From an uncultured Gemmiger sp. (GTDB taxonomy: Bacteria > Bacillota > Clostridia > Oscillospirales > Ruminococcaceae), in the NCBI GenBank assembly GCA_944388135.1, contig CALXHP010000002.1, forward strand, positions 62,001 through 126,000: a DNA stretch of 64,000 nt. Reading direction: 5' to 3'. The translations under genes and the position numbers were made by a program. Each line of letters opens with the position of its first letter. The stretch's first letter is position 1. This document shows, piece by piece, positions 26,765 to 34,876 of the stretch. The notes below the pieces were generated by a model. That model ran no database searches. It had not been told where the DNA came from and saw nothing but the letters and a program-made list of their open reading frames with translations.

Positions 26765-27103
26765 TTGAAACGCTTTTTATGTGCGGCTTTCTTTATCGCG
26801 CTGGTAGCGCTGCTGGCCGCCTGCGGCGTGCTGAACAATGGACGTTCGGCTGCGCAGGCAACCGCCACCCCCACCAGTTCCACTTCCCGGACGCAGCAGT
26901 CCAGCACCAATGTGAAAGTCAATGAGACCGCTGCCAAGGTGGATGTGGTGACCGCCCAGAGTAGCCAGACACCTTCTTCCACCGCCGCTCCCGCACAGGC
27001 TGAGACCCCCTCCACCGGGGATTATCCGGTTTTGTATCTGGCCGGGATCGTAGGTCTGATTCTGATTTGTTCGGCCGGCCTGCTGATGCTTCGAAAGATT
27101 TGA
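26765..27103 (+). CDS. Small surface protein with lipobox-like signal and TPSTGD sorting-like C-terminus
   Basis: The 112-residue product starts at a TTG (26765-26767) behind AAGGAGG; no in-frame ATG exists nearby. The N-terminus is a signal peptide ending in a lipobox, L-A-A-C (residues 17-20). The middle is a Thr/Ser/Ala-rich linker. The C-terminus is TPSTGD (81-86), a hydrophobic helix (87-108) and RKI, the layout of a sortase sorting signal. The next gene is a class B sortase. The protein may be anchored at both ends or be a sortase substrate whose lipobox is fortuitous. No known domain. Confidence 0.75.
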   Translation: MKRFLCAAFFIALVALLAACGVLNNGRSAAQATATPTSSTSRTQQSSTNVKVNETAAKVDVVTAQSSQTPSSTAAPAQAETPSTGDYPVLYLAGIVGLILICSAGLLMLRKI

Positions 27104-27108
27104 ATTGC

Positions 27109-27131
27109 AACGCCCTGCGGGGCGTTTTTTT
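27109..27131 (+). terminator. Intrinsic terminator or attenuator between the surface protein and sortase genes
   Basis: A compact GC stem, ACGCCC with GGGCGT around a short loop (27110-27124), is followed by seven T. It begins six bases after the first gene stop, so sortase expression probably depends on partial read-through. Confidence 0.75.
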
Positions 27132-27167
27132 ATTTCCCGCAAACTTTGCAGAAAGGAGTCGACGCCG

Positions 27168-28103
27168 TTGGCCAAGCGTTACAGAAGGCTGCGCGGCAAC
27201 ACCGCCTACTATCCCTTTGCCGCCCGTACCGGTTTGCGCGCCCGGCAGCGGCGGCAGGCGCGCTGGCTGCGCCTGGGTGGCGTGGCGGCCCTGGCACTGG
27301 CGGCGGCATTGCTGGTCCGGCAGACGGTTTTTCATGGCGGGCAACCGACACCTCCGGCCCCTGTTTCCGGCATTGAGGCCACCGGGGAATCCGGCCGGGT
27401 AACGGTGGTTCCCATTGCCGCCACCCGGGATGCCCTGGCCGGAACCGAAGCTGCCGATGCGGCAGCCCGCCAGACTTCGGAGTCTGCCCCCACCCCCGCC
27501 CCCGGTGCGTCTGACCGGGTGCTGCCGCAATACCGGGCCCTGTACGCCCAAAATTCCGATATGGTCGGCTGGCTGCGCATAGACGGCACCGAAATCAATT
27601 TGCCGGTTGTGCAGACCCCCGGTGACAATGAGCATTATCTTCGCCGCGGCTTTGATGGTCTGTATGCCACCGGCGGCACCCTGTTCCTGGACGAAAGCTG
27701 CTCCATCGATCCCGAGGACCCTACTGCCAACTGGCTGATCTATGGCCACAACATGGCGGACGGGTCCATGTTCGGGGAACTGACCCTTTACCGGGAGCAG
27801 GAGTTTTGGCAGCAGCATCCCACTTTCTCCTTTGACACCCTCTATGAGACCGGCACTTGGCAGGTGGTCGCCGCCCTGGACACCACCCTGGGCGCCGATG
27901 CCCTGCCCTACTACACCTTTTTTGATGCCGCCACCAAACAGGAGTGGCAGGAACGGGTGGATGCCATTCTGGATCTGGCACTGTACGACACCGGTGTCAC
28001 CCCGGAATACGGCCAGCAGCTGCTGATCCTTTCTACCTGCGGCGATACAAAGCCCGCCACCGAGACCCGCTTTGCCCTGCTGGCCGTGCGGGTGGACGAC
28101 TGA
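27168..28103 (+). CDS. Class B sortase
   Basis: This membrane transpeptidase attaches proteins to the cell wall or links them together. The 311-residue protein has a basic N-terminus, one transmembrane helix (LGGVAALALAAALLV, about residues 37-52), a Pro/Ala linker, and the sortase domain. The catalytic residues are visible: His in LIYGHNM, Cys in ILSTCGDT and Arg near the C-terminus (TRFALLAVR). GWLRIDGTEINLPVVQ is typical of class B. The start is TTG at 27168-27170, nine bases after AAAGGAG. It follows a candidate substrate gene. Confidence 0.9.
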   Translation: MAKRYRRLRGNTAYYPFAARTGLRARQRRQARWLRLGGVAALALAAALLVRQTVFHGGQPTPPAPVSGIEATGESGRVTVVPIAATRDALAGTEAADAAARQTSESAPTPAPGASDRVLPQYRALYAQNSDMVGWLRIDGTEINLPVVQTPGDNEHYLRRGFDGLYATGGTLFLDESCSIDPEDPTANWLIYGHNMADGSMFGELTLYREQEFWQQHPTFSFDTLYETGTWQVVAALDTTLGADALPYYTFFDAATKQEWQERVDAILDLALYDTGVTPEYGQQLLILSTCGDTKPATETRFALLAVRVDD

Positions 28104-28125
28104 AGATTTTCCTCACCGTTTAGTC

Positions 28126-28154
28126 TTGCATTTTCGGTAGGAATCGGCTATGAT
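28126..28154 (+). promoter_or_regulatory. Promoter of the PC4-like gene
   Basis: TTGCAT (28126-28131), 17-base spacer, TATGAT (28149-28154), followed after about 22 bases by an AAAGGAG ribosome binding site. Confidence 0.7.
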
Positions 28155-28191
28155 GTTGCAAGACCATCTATATGAAAGGAGCCTGTGAAGT

Positions 28192-28413
28192 ATGGCAGAA
28201 TTTACCTATGAAATTACCGAGCGCATTGCCGTGCTCTCCACCAATGCACGCGGCTGGGAGCGCCAGCTGAACATGATCAGCTGGAACGGCAACGCCCCGA
28301 AATATGATATCCGCGACTGGTCCCCGGACGGCAGCCGCATGGCCAAGGGCATCAGCCTGACCGCCGAGGAACTGAAAACCTTGCGGGATATCCTCAACGA
28401 CATGGAACTGTGA
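28192..28413 (+). CDS. YdbC-type PC4-like single-strand DNA-binding protein
   Basis: This 73-residue protein matches the small Firmicutes YdbC family with the transcriptional coactivator PC4 fold: NMISWNGNAPKYDIRDWSPDGSRMAKGISLT. Family members bind single-stranded DNA as dimers; their role in bacteria is not settled. The start follows AAAGGAG. The next gene begins seven bases after its stop, so the two are cotranscribed. Confidence 0.85.
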   Translation: MAEFTYEITERIAVLSTNARGWERQLNMISWNGNAPKYDIRDWSPDGSRMAKGISLTAEELKTLRDILNDMEL

Positions 28414-28420
28414 GGTCCTT

Positions 28421-29023
28421 ATGGAAGATTACCACGCCCAATTTGTGGAGATCTACACCAAGAACATCACCCGTCCCGGCGCGGACCGGCTGCTGAACTG
28501 GCTGGAAACCACAGACTTTTTCACAGCCCCCGCTTCCACCCGGTTTCATGGTGCCTGTGAGTATGGCCTGGTCATGCACAGCATCAACGTCTACCACGCC
28601 ATGATGCAGCATTTCTTCACTGAAGGGGAAAATGCCGAAAGTTACGCCATCTGCGGATTGCTCCATGATCTGTGCAAGGCAAACTTCTACAAAGTCAGCA
28701 CCCGCAATGTGAAGAACGACGCCACTGGCCAATGGGAAAAGGTCCCCTTCTACCAGGTTGCCGACCAGCTGCCCTATGGCCACGGCGAGAAAAGTGTTTA
28801 CCTGATCGAGCATTTTATGCGTTTGAAAACCGCCGAAGCCGTGGCCATCCGCTGGCATATGGGCGGCTTTGATGACGCGGTACGCGGGGGCAGTTTTGCC
28901 GTCAGCGACGCCTACAACAACTATCCCTTGGCCGTCAAACTCCATATTGCCGACCTGACCGCCACCTATCTGATGGAACAGGGTACCAGCAGTGTGGAGA
29001 ACGGGCATCCCAAAAGCAAATGA
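28421..29023 (+). CDS. HD-domain hydrolase
   Basis: The 200-residue protein has the HD superfamily metal ligands: an early His in YGLVMHSINVY, HD in GLLHDLCK, and a later Asp in KLHIADLTATYL. HD proteins hydrolyse phosphate esters of nucleotides or related compounds; the substrate here is unknown. It is cotranscribed with the PC4-like gene and ends at a strong bidirectional terminator. Confidence 0.82.
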   Translation: MEDYHAQFVEIYTKNITRPGADRLLNWLETTDFFTAPASTRFHGACEYGLVMHSINVYHAMMQHFFTEGENAESYAICGLLHDLCKANFYKVSTRNVKNDATGQWEKVPFYQVADQLPYGHGEKSVYLIEHFMRLKTAEAVAIRWHMGGFDDAVRGGSFAVSDAYNNYPLAVKLHIADLTATYLMEQGTSSVENGHPKSK

Positions 29024-29032
29024 CCCTTTATA

Positions 29033-29067
29033 AAAATATCCCGCCGGAACTCCGGCGGGATATTTTT
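29033..29067. terminator. Bidirectional intrinsic terminator
   Basis: Near-perfect 16-bp stem AAAATATCCCGCCGGA/TCCGGCGGGATATTTT with a tiny loop, and T runs on both strands. It serves the HD gene on plus and the broken ECF locus on minus. Confidence 0.9.
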
Positions 29068-29071
29068 CTTG

Positions 29072-29321
29072 TTATTCGGGCAGCGTGACCGTCCATTCGG
29101 CCAGTACGGCCAACTCCCTGGTGTTTTTATCCACCACCTGTACCTGCTTCCCGCATGCCGCCATCCGCCATACATTCCTCTACATCTCGTTCCCATCCGG
29201 GTAGAATGCGCCGCAGAGCTCCCCGCACCATTGCCGCATGTTCCCTCATGGCCCAGCGCAGGCCGGTTTCGGGGTCATCCAGAATCATCCGGGGCAGATC
29301 GGCTGTACCGGTCTCTTTCAT
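29072..29321 (-). pseudogene. ECF sigma factor remnant fused by deletion to the end of another gene
   Basis: A good start (ATG 29319-29321, AGGAGG seven bases upstream at 29329-29334) opens a reading frame whose residues about 18-53 look like sigma-70 region 2 of ECF factors (LRWAMREHAAMVRGALRRIL, then ERDVEECMAD). The frame then turns to Gly-rich nonsense and stops at 29127, with no region 4. In another frame the DNA continues as a credible protein end, QVQVVDKNTRELAVLAEWTV followed by TLPE and a stop at 29072-29074, right before a terminator. The junction carries a tandem CCGCCAT repeat (29158-29171). I read this as an internal deletion that removed the sigma C-terminus and most of a downstream gene. 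Confidence 0.55.
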
Positions 29322-29409
29322 TCTGTTTCCTCCTTTTCCTTTGTTTTCCTTTCACCTGGATAAACAAATCCCACCGGGAAATTCTTACAGCAATTCCGGA
29401 CAAAAAGCC

Positions 29410-29448
29410 AAAAAAACAGCCGCCCCGGCCCATGCCGGAGCGGCTGTT
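29410..29448 (-). terminator. Intrinsic terminator after the DivIVA-type gene
   Basis: Stem ACAGCCGC/GCGGCTGT (29416-29447) with a further internal CCGG pairing, followed by seven T on the minus strand. Confidence 0.82.
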
Positions 29449-29458
29449 CGCTATTCAC

Positions 29459-30442
29459 TTATGTTTTACTCTGATCGTCGATCTTATCGATCTCATTTTG
29501 CAGCATTTGCGATACCGGATGTTTTGCATTGCGCAGTCTGCGGGTACCGGCCGGTTTTGCGGGTGCCTGCTGGGCACTGCGATGGGAACGCACCGGCTGA
29601 GCGGTTGCTTTTACCCGGAACTGCGGTGTCGCGGTCTTTTTCTGCTCGGGCTGCGTCGGTTCCGGAACATTCCACTCCGGTGTTCCCTGAGCAAAATCTC
29701 GCATCTCGGTCCCCAATTCCTTGAGTTCCGCTTCGGTATCGTCCAACGCCTGATAAATGGCACGGGTAAGGCCATCCATATCCAAAGTCGCGGCACTGAG
29801 ACGCTGATCCACACGGGCCAGACGGTCACGCACCAGCATCACACCCGCTGCAATGCCGCGGGCATTTTCCGCCATGCGCGATTTTTGTGTATCCGCCTGT
29901 TGTTTCAGTTCCCGCTCGGCACTTTCTGCGTACAATTTGGCGTCTGCCAGAATTTTACGGGCTTCCAGCCTGGCTTCCCGCACCGCATCGGGGGTGGGGG
30001 CGGCCTGGTTCTGCTGGCGCGCTGCCAACTGTTTTTGCAGATCGTCCACCTGCTGCTGCAGGTCATGACATTTCAGCTGCCAGATGTTGGCATTTTTCTG
30101 GCTTTCTTTCTGGCCGGACTGGTATGTATCCAGCTGTTTCTGCAGCGCTTCCAGCTGTTCTTCCCCTTCACGGCGCTTGGCCTCGGCTGTCTCGGCACGC
30201 TGGTTGGCCGCGGCCGTTTCCGCCTGCAGCGCCTGAATCCTGGCATCGGCACCGTCACGCTCGCTGCGCACGGCATCCAGCTCGGACTGCAGGCGAGCCA
30301 GCTTCTGTTCGTATTCCATCGAACGCTGCTGTGCTTCGTCTGCCAGGTCATTCATATACGCCAGCACATCATTTTTATTGAATCCTCCGAACAGACGGGA
30401 ACGGAACCCCTGTTCCTGTATGTTCTTAGCATCAGATGGCAT
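29459..30442 (-). CDS. DivIVA-domain coiled-coil protein
   Basis: The N-terminal DivIVA signature is SRLFGGFNKNDVLAYMNDLA (about residues 14-33). It is followed by a long coiled coil (about 35-165, Glu/Gln/Ala-rich heptads) and a second helical region around 175-250; the C-terminus is basic and disordered. DivIVA/GpsB-type proteins sense membrane curvature and organise division or sporulation machinery. It lies 36 bases behind ftsZ on the same strand, which supports a division role. At 327 residues it is longer than Bacillus DivIVA. Confidence 0.85.
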   Translation of the reverse strand: MPSDAKNIQEQGFRSRLFGGFNKNDVLAYMNDLADEAQQRSMEYEQKLARLQSELDAVRSERDGADARIQALQAETAAANQRAETAEAKRREGEEQLEALQKQLDTYQSGQKESQKNANIWQLKCHDLQQQVDDLQKQLAARQQNQAAPTPDAVREARLEARKILADAKLYAESAERELKQQADTQKSRMAENARGIAAGVMLVRDRLARVDQRLSAATLDMDGLTRAIYQALDDTEAELKELGTEMRDFAQGTPEWNVPEPTQPEQKKTATPQFRVKATAQPVRSHRSAQQAPAKPAGTRRLRNAKHPVSQMLQNEIDKIDDQSKT

Positions 30443-30478
30443 GGCGTTTTACATCCTCTCGCGGCAAAATGGCAAAAA

Positions 30479-31696
30479 TCAGGAGCGCTTGTTCAGGATG
30501 CTGAGCAGATCATCAAAGTAATCGCCGTCATCCTCTTCCTCGGCCGGTGCCGCACTGGTGCCCACCTGGGTATCCACACCCGTGTTGAAGGACTGGGTGA
30601 AGATGGGGTTGGGCATGACCGGGCTGATGTCCGGTGCAGCGGGCTGGGCCTTTTCGGCGGGCTGGGCAGCCTCCACAGGCTGGGTAGCCGCAGCACGCTT
30701 GGCATCCACATGAGCCTGGATGGGCTCGTCAACCTCGGGCGTGCTCTCAAAACCGGTGGCGACGACGGTAATGCTCATCTCGTCGCTCAGGCGCTCGTCG
30801 AACGCAGTACCCCAGATGATGTTGGCATCGGGATGCGCAGACTGGGTAATCATGGAAGCAGCGGTCTCTACATCGTCCAAGCCGATATCGGGGCTGGAAG
30901 TGATGTTGATGATGACACCGCGTGCACCGGCAATGCTGGTCTCCAGCAGCGGGCTGGAGATGGCCGCCTTGGCAGCGTTCTCGGCCTTGCCGGCGCCCTT
31001 GGCCACGCCGACACCCATGTGGGCGAAACCGGCGTCCTTCATGATGGAACGCACGTCGGCGAAGTCCAGGTTGATGAAGGCCGGGATGTTGATCAGGCTG
31101 GAAATGCTCTCCACGCCCTGACGCAGCACATTGTCGGCAGCTTCAAAAGCGTTCATCAGCGTGATCCGCTCCTGGCTGATGAGCTTCAGGCGCTCGTTGG
31201 GAATAACGATCAGAGAGTCCACATGCATCATCAGGGAAGCAATACCCTGCTCAGCCAGGCTCATCTTGCGCTTGCCCTCAAAGGCAAAAGGCTTCGTCAC
31301 GATGCCGACGGTCAGGATGCCCAGGTCATGGGCGGTCTCCGCCACAACAGGAGCCGCACCGGTACCGGTACCACCGCCCATACCGGCAGTGATAAAGACC
31401 ATCTGTGCGCCCTTCAGCGCATTGGAGATCTCATCTTTGCTTTCTTCGGCAGCGCGCTGACCCACTTCCGGGTCGGCACCGGCGCCACGGCCCTTGGTGA
31501 GCTTGGCGCCCAGCTGGACCTTCTGCGTGGCCTTGGAGTTGAGCAAGGCCTGCTGATCGGTGTTCATCGCAACGAACTCGACCCCGGACAGGCCGGACTC
31601 CACCATGCGGTTCACAGCGTTGCCGCCGCCGCCACCTACGCCGATGACCTTAATGTTGGTCACATTTTGCATTTCTTCGTCGAGAACGAATGCCAT
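30479..31696 (-). CDS. ftsZ: Cell division protein FtsZ
   Basis: FtsZ is the tubulin-like GTPase that forms the division ring. The 405-residue protein has VGGGGGNAVNRM, the tubulin signature GGGTGTGAAPVVAE, NLDFADVRSIM and a disordered linker from about residue 325. The C-terminal peptide is DDLLSILNKRS, a divergent form of the usual partner-binding tail. The start follows AGGGGGAT, and the promoter at 31798-31826 is well formed. Confidence 0.97.
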   Translation of the reverse strand: MAFVLDEEMQNVTNIKVIGVGGGGGNAVNRMVESGLSGVEFVAMNTDQQALLNSKATQKVQLGAKLTKGRGAGADPEVGQRAAEESKDEISNALKGAQMVFITAGMGGGTGTGAAPVVAETAHDLGILTVGIVTKPFAFEGKRKMSLAEQGIASLMMHVDSLIVIPNERLKLISQERITLMNAFEAADNVLRQGVESISSLINIPAFINLDFADVRSIMKDAGFAHMGVGVAKGAGKAENAAKAAISSPLLETSIAGARGVIINITSSPDIGLDDVETAASMITQSAHPDANIIWGTAFDERLSDEMSITVVATGFESTPEVDEPIQAHVDAKRAAATQPVEAAQPAEKAQPAAPDISPVMPNPIFTQSFNTGVDTQVGTSAAPAEEEDDGDYFDDLLSILNKRS

Positions 31697-31797
31697 GAGT
31701 GTATCCCCCTAAAATGTAAAAGTGTCAGCGGACCCAGGGTCATTGCCACAAAATTGGGCACACTGGTCCGTGAATTTTTTGCATATAACCGATTATT

Positions 31798-31826
31798 AGA
31801 ATACCAAATTTCAGGTCCAATTTCAA
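31798..31826 (-). promoter_or_regulatory. ftsZ promoter
   Basis: On the minus strand there is TTGAAA (31821-31826), a 17-base spacer and TATTCT (31798-31803), about 100 bases ahead of the start codon. The rest of the 228-base gap to murA shows nothing else. Confidence 0.72.
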
Positions 31827-31924
31827 TACCTGTGGGGAAAATTCGTAAAAAAATGCCTGTTTCGGCGCAGAATCACCAACTGTAGGGGGCAGCCGGCAAA
31901 TTATTTGGCACAATCGTAGAATTT

Positions 31925-33226
31925 TTATTTTCGCACTTTTTCCTGTTCCGGGCTGACGCATTGCCGGCGGGCACACCGCGCCCCCAGCCGTGCCAGATCA
32001 CCGGGCAGATCCGCATAGCCGCGCCGGATATGCCCGGGGTCCCGCAGCAGCGTGGTGCCGCGGGCTGCCAGCGCCGCGACCAGCAGCGCAGCCCCGCCCC
32101 GCAGGTCGGGGGCTTCCACGGCGGCCCCATGCAAGGCAGCGCCCCCGGCAATATACAGAGTCCGGCCGGAGGCACGGCAATCTGCCCCCATGGCGGCAAA
32201 GCCCGAGGCGCAGGCGAACCGATTGGCAAACAGATGATCATAGATCTCACTGGGGCCCTCTGCCTCCAGCAGGACCGCTGCCGCCAGAGGGGCGGTATCC
32301 GTGGCAAAAGCCGGCCAGCCGTTGGCATACAGGTGCTGCCCCCCGCGCAACGGGCGCCGGGGGTCCCGGGCAATCTGGGCCCACCGTTCCCCCTGCTTCA
32401 CATTCACGCCGCAGTCCTGCAGAAAGTGCAGAAAGGTGCCGTAGGTTTCCGGCGCACAGTCTTCTATCGTGATCTGCCCGCCTGCAGCAGATACCGCCGC
32501 CGCATAGGTGGCCGCGGCAATCCGGTCGGGCAGCGGATCATAGGCGATGCCCTCCAGTGCCTGCCGTCCCCGAATCACCAGCACCGGCGTGCCCGCCCCG
32601 GTGATTTTTGCCCCGCAGGCGCGCAAAAAATCTGCCAGATCGCATACTTCCGGCTCACAGGCTGCCCCCCGCAGCACCGTAGTTCCCATGGCACAGCACC
32701 CGGCCATCATCAGTGTCATGGTTGCGCCCACACTGGGCAGGCGGAGCGTAAAATCCGTTCCCTGCAGCGGGCCGAACCGCCGCAGGGTGACCGCATCCCC
32801 CTCCAACTGCACGGTGGCCCCCATAGCCGCCAATCCGGCCAGATGGATATCCACGGGGCGGGGTCCCAGGCGGCAGCCACCCGGCAAGGGCAGGCGCACC
32901 ATCCCTGCCCGGCAGAGAAGCGGCGCCAGATAAAATACCGAACTGCGCATGGCTCCCGCCAGTGGGGCAGGGATCTCGCCGCACAGTTCTTTTGCCTGCA
33001 CCGGAAGGGTACAAAGATCCGGTCCATGGCGGACCGCTTTGGCTCCCACCGCCTGCAGCAGCGCCAGGCTGGTCTGCACATCGGTCAGGTCCGGTACCCC
33101 CCGCAAACGGCAGGGACCGCCGCACAGAAGGCTAGCCGCCAACAACGGCAGTACACTGTTTTTGGCAGCCGCCGGGCGAAGAATCCCGTACAGGGGTTGC
33201 CCGCCTGTTATGGTGATTGTCTGCAT
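31925..33226 (-). CDS. murA: UDP-N-acetylglucosamine 1-carboxyvinyltransferase
   Basis: MurA transfers enolpyruvate from PEP to UDP-GlcNAc, the first committed step of peptidoglycan synthesis. The 433-residue protein shows the KNS catalytic motif in PAAAKNSVLPLLAAS, MRSSVFYLAPLL, and the catalytic loop PGGCRLGPRPVD retaining the Cys targeted by fosfomycin. The ATG at 33224-33226 follows AAAGGGGG; the long upstream extension is a shadow. Firmicutes often have two MurA paralogues; which this is cannot be told. It lies between dpaB and ftsZ on the same strand. Confidence 0.93.
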   Translation of the reverse strand: MQTITITGGQPLYGILRPAAAKNSVLPLLAASLLCGGPCRLRGVPDLTDVQTSLALLQAVGAKAVRHGPDLCTLPVQAKELCGEIPAPLAGAMRSSVFYLAPLLCRAGMVRLPLPGGCRLGPRPVDIHLAGLAAMGATVQLEGDAVTLRRFGPLQGTDFTLRLPSVGATMTLMMAGCCAMGTTVLRGAACEPEVCDLADFLRACGAKITGAGTPVLVIRGRQALEGIAYDPLPDRIAAATYAAAVSAAGGQITIEDCAPETYGTFLHFLQDCGVNVKQGERWAQIARDPRRPLRGGQHLYANGWPAFATDTAPLAAAVLLEAEGPSEIYDHLFANRFACASGFAAMGADCRASGRTLYIAGGAALHGAAVEAPDLRGGAALLVAALAARGTTLLRDPGHIRRGYADLPGDLARLGARCARRQCVSPEQEKVRK

Positions 33227-33259
33227 GATGGCCCCCTTTGCCACAGATTCGACAAAAAG

Positions 33260-33300
33260 CAAAAATTTGCGGCGCACGCCGCACCGGGGCACCGTGCGCT
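33260..33300 (-). terminator. Possible intrinsic terminator after dpaB
   Basis: On the minus strand, GCGGC and GCCGC (in 33270-33282), with an outer CACGGTGC/GCACCGG pairing, precede AAATTTTTGCTTTTT. The stem is short and GC-rich. Confidence 0.5.
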
Positions 33301-33380
33301 TCAGACACAGTGCCTCGCTGCTTTTTCGCTGTTGTTTTACTAACTTATATGGATTTTGGCTGCAGGTTATGCCCGTTTTG

Positions 33381-33968
33381 TTAGAGCAGCATGGGCTGTA
33401 TCTGCACGCCGCGCAGCGCGCTTTCCAACGCATCCGGCAACTGGGAAAAATCGCTTTTGAGACTGTTGGGTTTCTTGTAGCTGTCGTCCTGACCGAAGGG
33501 CACAAAGAAATAGTGTTTGCGCTGAAGAAGCGCCGCCAACGCCGGAGCACTGCCCGAGAGCCCGTCATTGGTAGAAGGGGCCACCAGAACAGGACAGCCG
33601 CCCCGCAGCAGGCTTTTGGCCGCCAATGTCACCGGGGTGGAACTGATACCGGCCGCCAAAAGCGCCATCGTGGTCCCTGTGGCAGGTGCCACGATCAGCG
33701 CGCTGGCCAGATGTTCCGGCCCCAGCGGTTCCACCGCCTGCAAGGTGGTCATGGGATGGTGACCGGTAAGTTCCCACAGTGTGGTCTGCAGCGTCCGGGC
33801 CGTACCGAACCGGGTGTCCTGGGTGGCTGCGCTGGCGCTGAGGATGGGAAGGACCTCCCACCCCCGGCGCCGCAGTTCCCGGATCTGCGGCAGCACTGCC
33901 GCAAAGCTGCAAAAGCTACCGCACAGGGCAAACGCCACCGTGCGCGAAGCTTCCATTGGAGATTTCAT
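33381..33968 (-). CDS. dpaB: Dipicolinate synthase subunit B
   Basis: DpaB (SpoVFB) is the flavoprotein subunit that, with DpaA, oxidises dihydrodipicolinate-type intermediates to dipicolinic acid in the mother cell. The 195-residue protein has VAFALCGSFCSF at the N-terminus and the flavoprotein-like VAPATGTTMALLAAGIS and VLVAPSTNDGLSGSAPA stretches. The ATG at 33966-33968 overlaps the dpaA stop by four bases, so translation is coupled. It is late sporulation-specific in characterised species. Confidence 0.9.
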   Translation of the reverse strand: MKSPMEASRTVAFALCGSFCSFAAVLPQIRELRRRGWEVLPILSASAATQDTRFGTARTLQTTLWELTGHHPMTTLQAVEPLGPEHLASALIVAPATGTTMALLAAGISSTPVTLAAKSLLRGGCPVLVAPSTNDGLSGSAPALAALLQRKHYFFVPFGQDDSYKKPNSLKSDFSQLPDALESALRGVQIQPMLL

Positions 33969-34753
33969 GCAAGACTCCCCCTTTCTTCCAGCAAAGCCAG
34001 TACGGTTTGTGCAATCAGCACCCCTGCTGTACGCGGTGCACACTTGCCGGGCAAGGCCAGGGCATGCTCTGCCCGGATTCCCAAATCCGCCGCAGCAGCA
34101 AAATCCGTACCGCCGGGACTGCTGGCCAGATCAATGATCAGGGCCTCCGGCGGCAGTTTTTTCAGCAACGGTCGGGACAGAATCAGCGCCGGGGCGGTAT
34201 TGATCACTGTGTCAAAATCCGGCAGCAAGTCAGGCAGAGCAGTCAACGTCACCGCATGGTGCCCCGCACACCGGGCGTTGGCCCTCTGTTCCCCGTTGCG
34301 GGCTGCCACCGTGACGTGGCCCCCCAACAGTTCCAGGCGCCTGGCCACCGCACGCCCTACCCGGCCATAGCCCACTACCAGAAAATCGCTTTCCCAGATG
34401 GTGCGCTGCCGCAGCCGAAGCAACATGGCCAGGCAGCCTTCCGCGGTAGGTACGGCGTTCAGGCACTCCAGTTCCGGGCGCTGAAAGTAATCCACCATCG
34501 GCAGGTTGGCCTCCCGGGCAGCGCGCTCTACCGGAGCGCCGGGACGCCCTGCCAGCAGCAGCGTTCCCTGCCGTGCTGTCTGCAAGGCACGCGCCACTTC
34601 ATCGCTGACCCGGTCCTGAGACATGGGCAGCAGCACAAAATCCGCCCGGGCGGCCGCGTCCGGTCCGACCACATGATGTCCTGCCGTCCGCAGCGCCTGT
34701 GCCGCCGCACGCTGACGGGCATCATACCCCACCACACAAAAGGTTTTCGGCAT
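33965..34753 (-). CDS. dpaA: Dipicolinate synthase subunit A
   Basis: DpaA (SpoVFA) is the NAD(P)-binding subunit of dipicolinate synthase. The 262-residue protein carries the Rossmann motif VVGYGRVGRAVARRLELLGG (about residues 125-144) and the catalytic-domain ending VINTAPALILSRPLLKKLP. Dipicolinate fills the spore core and is imported by SpoVA proteins, three of which are encoded at 43104-44929. The gene overlaps dpaB by four bases. Confidence 0.9.
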   Translation of the reverse strand: MPKTFCVVGYDARQRAAAQALRTAGHHVVGPDAAARADFVLLPMSQDRVSDEVARALQTARQGTLLLAGRPGAPVERAAREANLPMVDYFQRPELECLNAVPTAEGCLAMLLRLRQRTIWESDFLVVGYGRVGRAVARRLELLGGHVTVAARNGEQRANARCAGHHAVTLTALPDLLPDFDTVINTAPALILSRPLLKKLPPEALIIDLASSPGGTDFAAAADLGIRAEHALALPGKCAPRTAGVLIAQTVLALLEERGSLA

Positions 34754-34831
34754 CGTGCTCCCTCCTCTTCTGGGTCATACTATGGCGGGGACTTTGTCTA
34801 TGTTCCTGCCGCCTCACCAGCAAAAGCATAC

Positions 34832-34864
34832 AAAAAGAGCCCTGTCCTTTCGGACAGGGCTCTT
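34832..34864 (-). terminator. Intrinsic terminator after the pseudo-M23 gene
   Basis: A 13-bp stem AAGAGCCCTGTCC/GGACAGGGCTCTT with a four-base loop and a T run on the minus strand. Confidence 0.88.
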
Positions 34865-34876
34865 GCGTAGCCGAGA

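Noticed and set aside
29459-29724. Plus-strand ORFs through the divIVA-ftsZ region
   Set aside because: They are antisense to well-supported genes and show no recognisable domains.
31740-31976. Minus-strand 78-residue ORF between ftsZ and murA
   Set aside because: It overlaps the murA end and the ftsZ promoter, lacks a ribosome binding site and resembles no protein.
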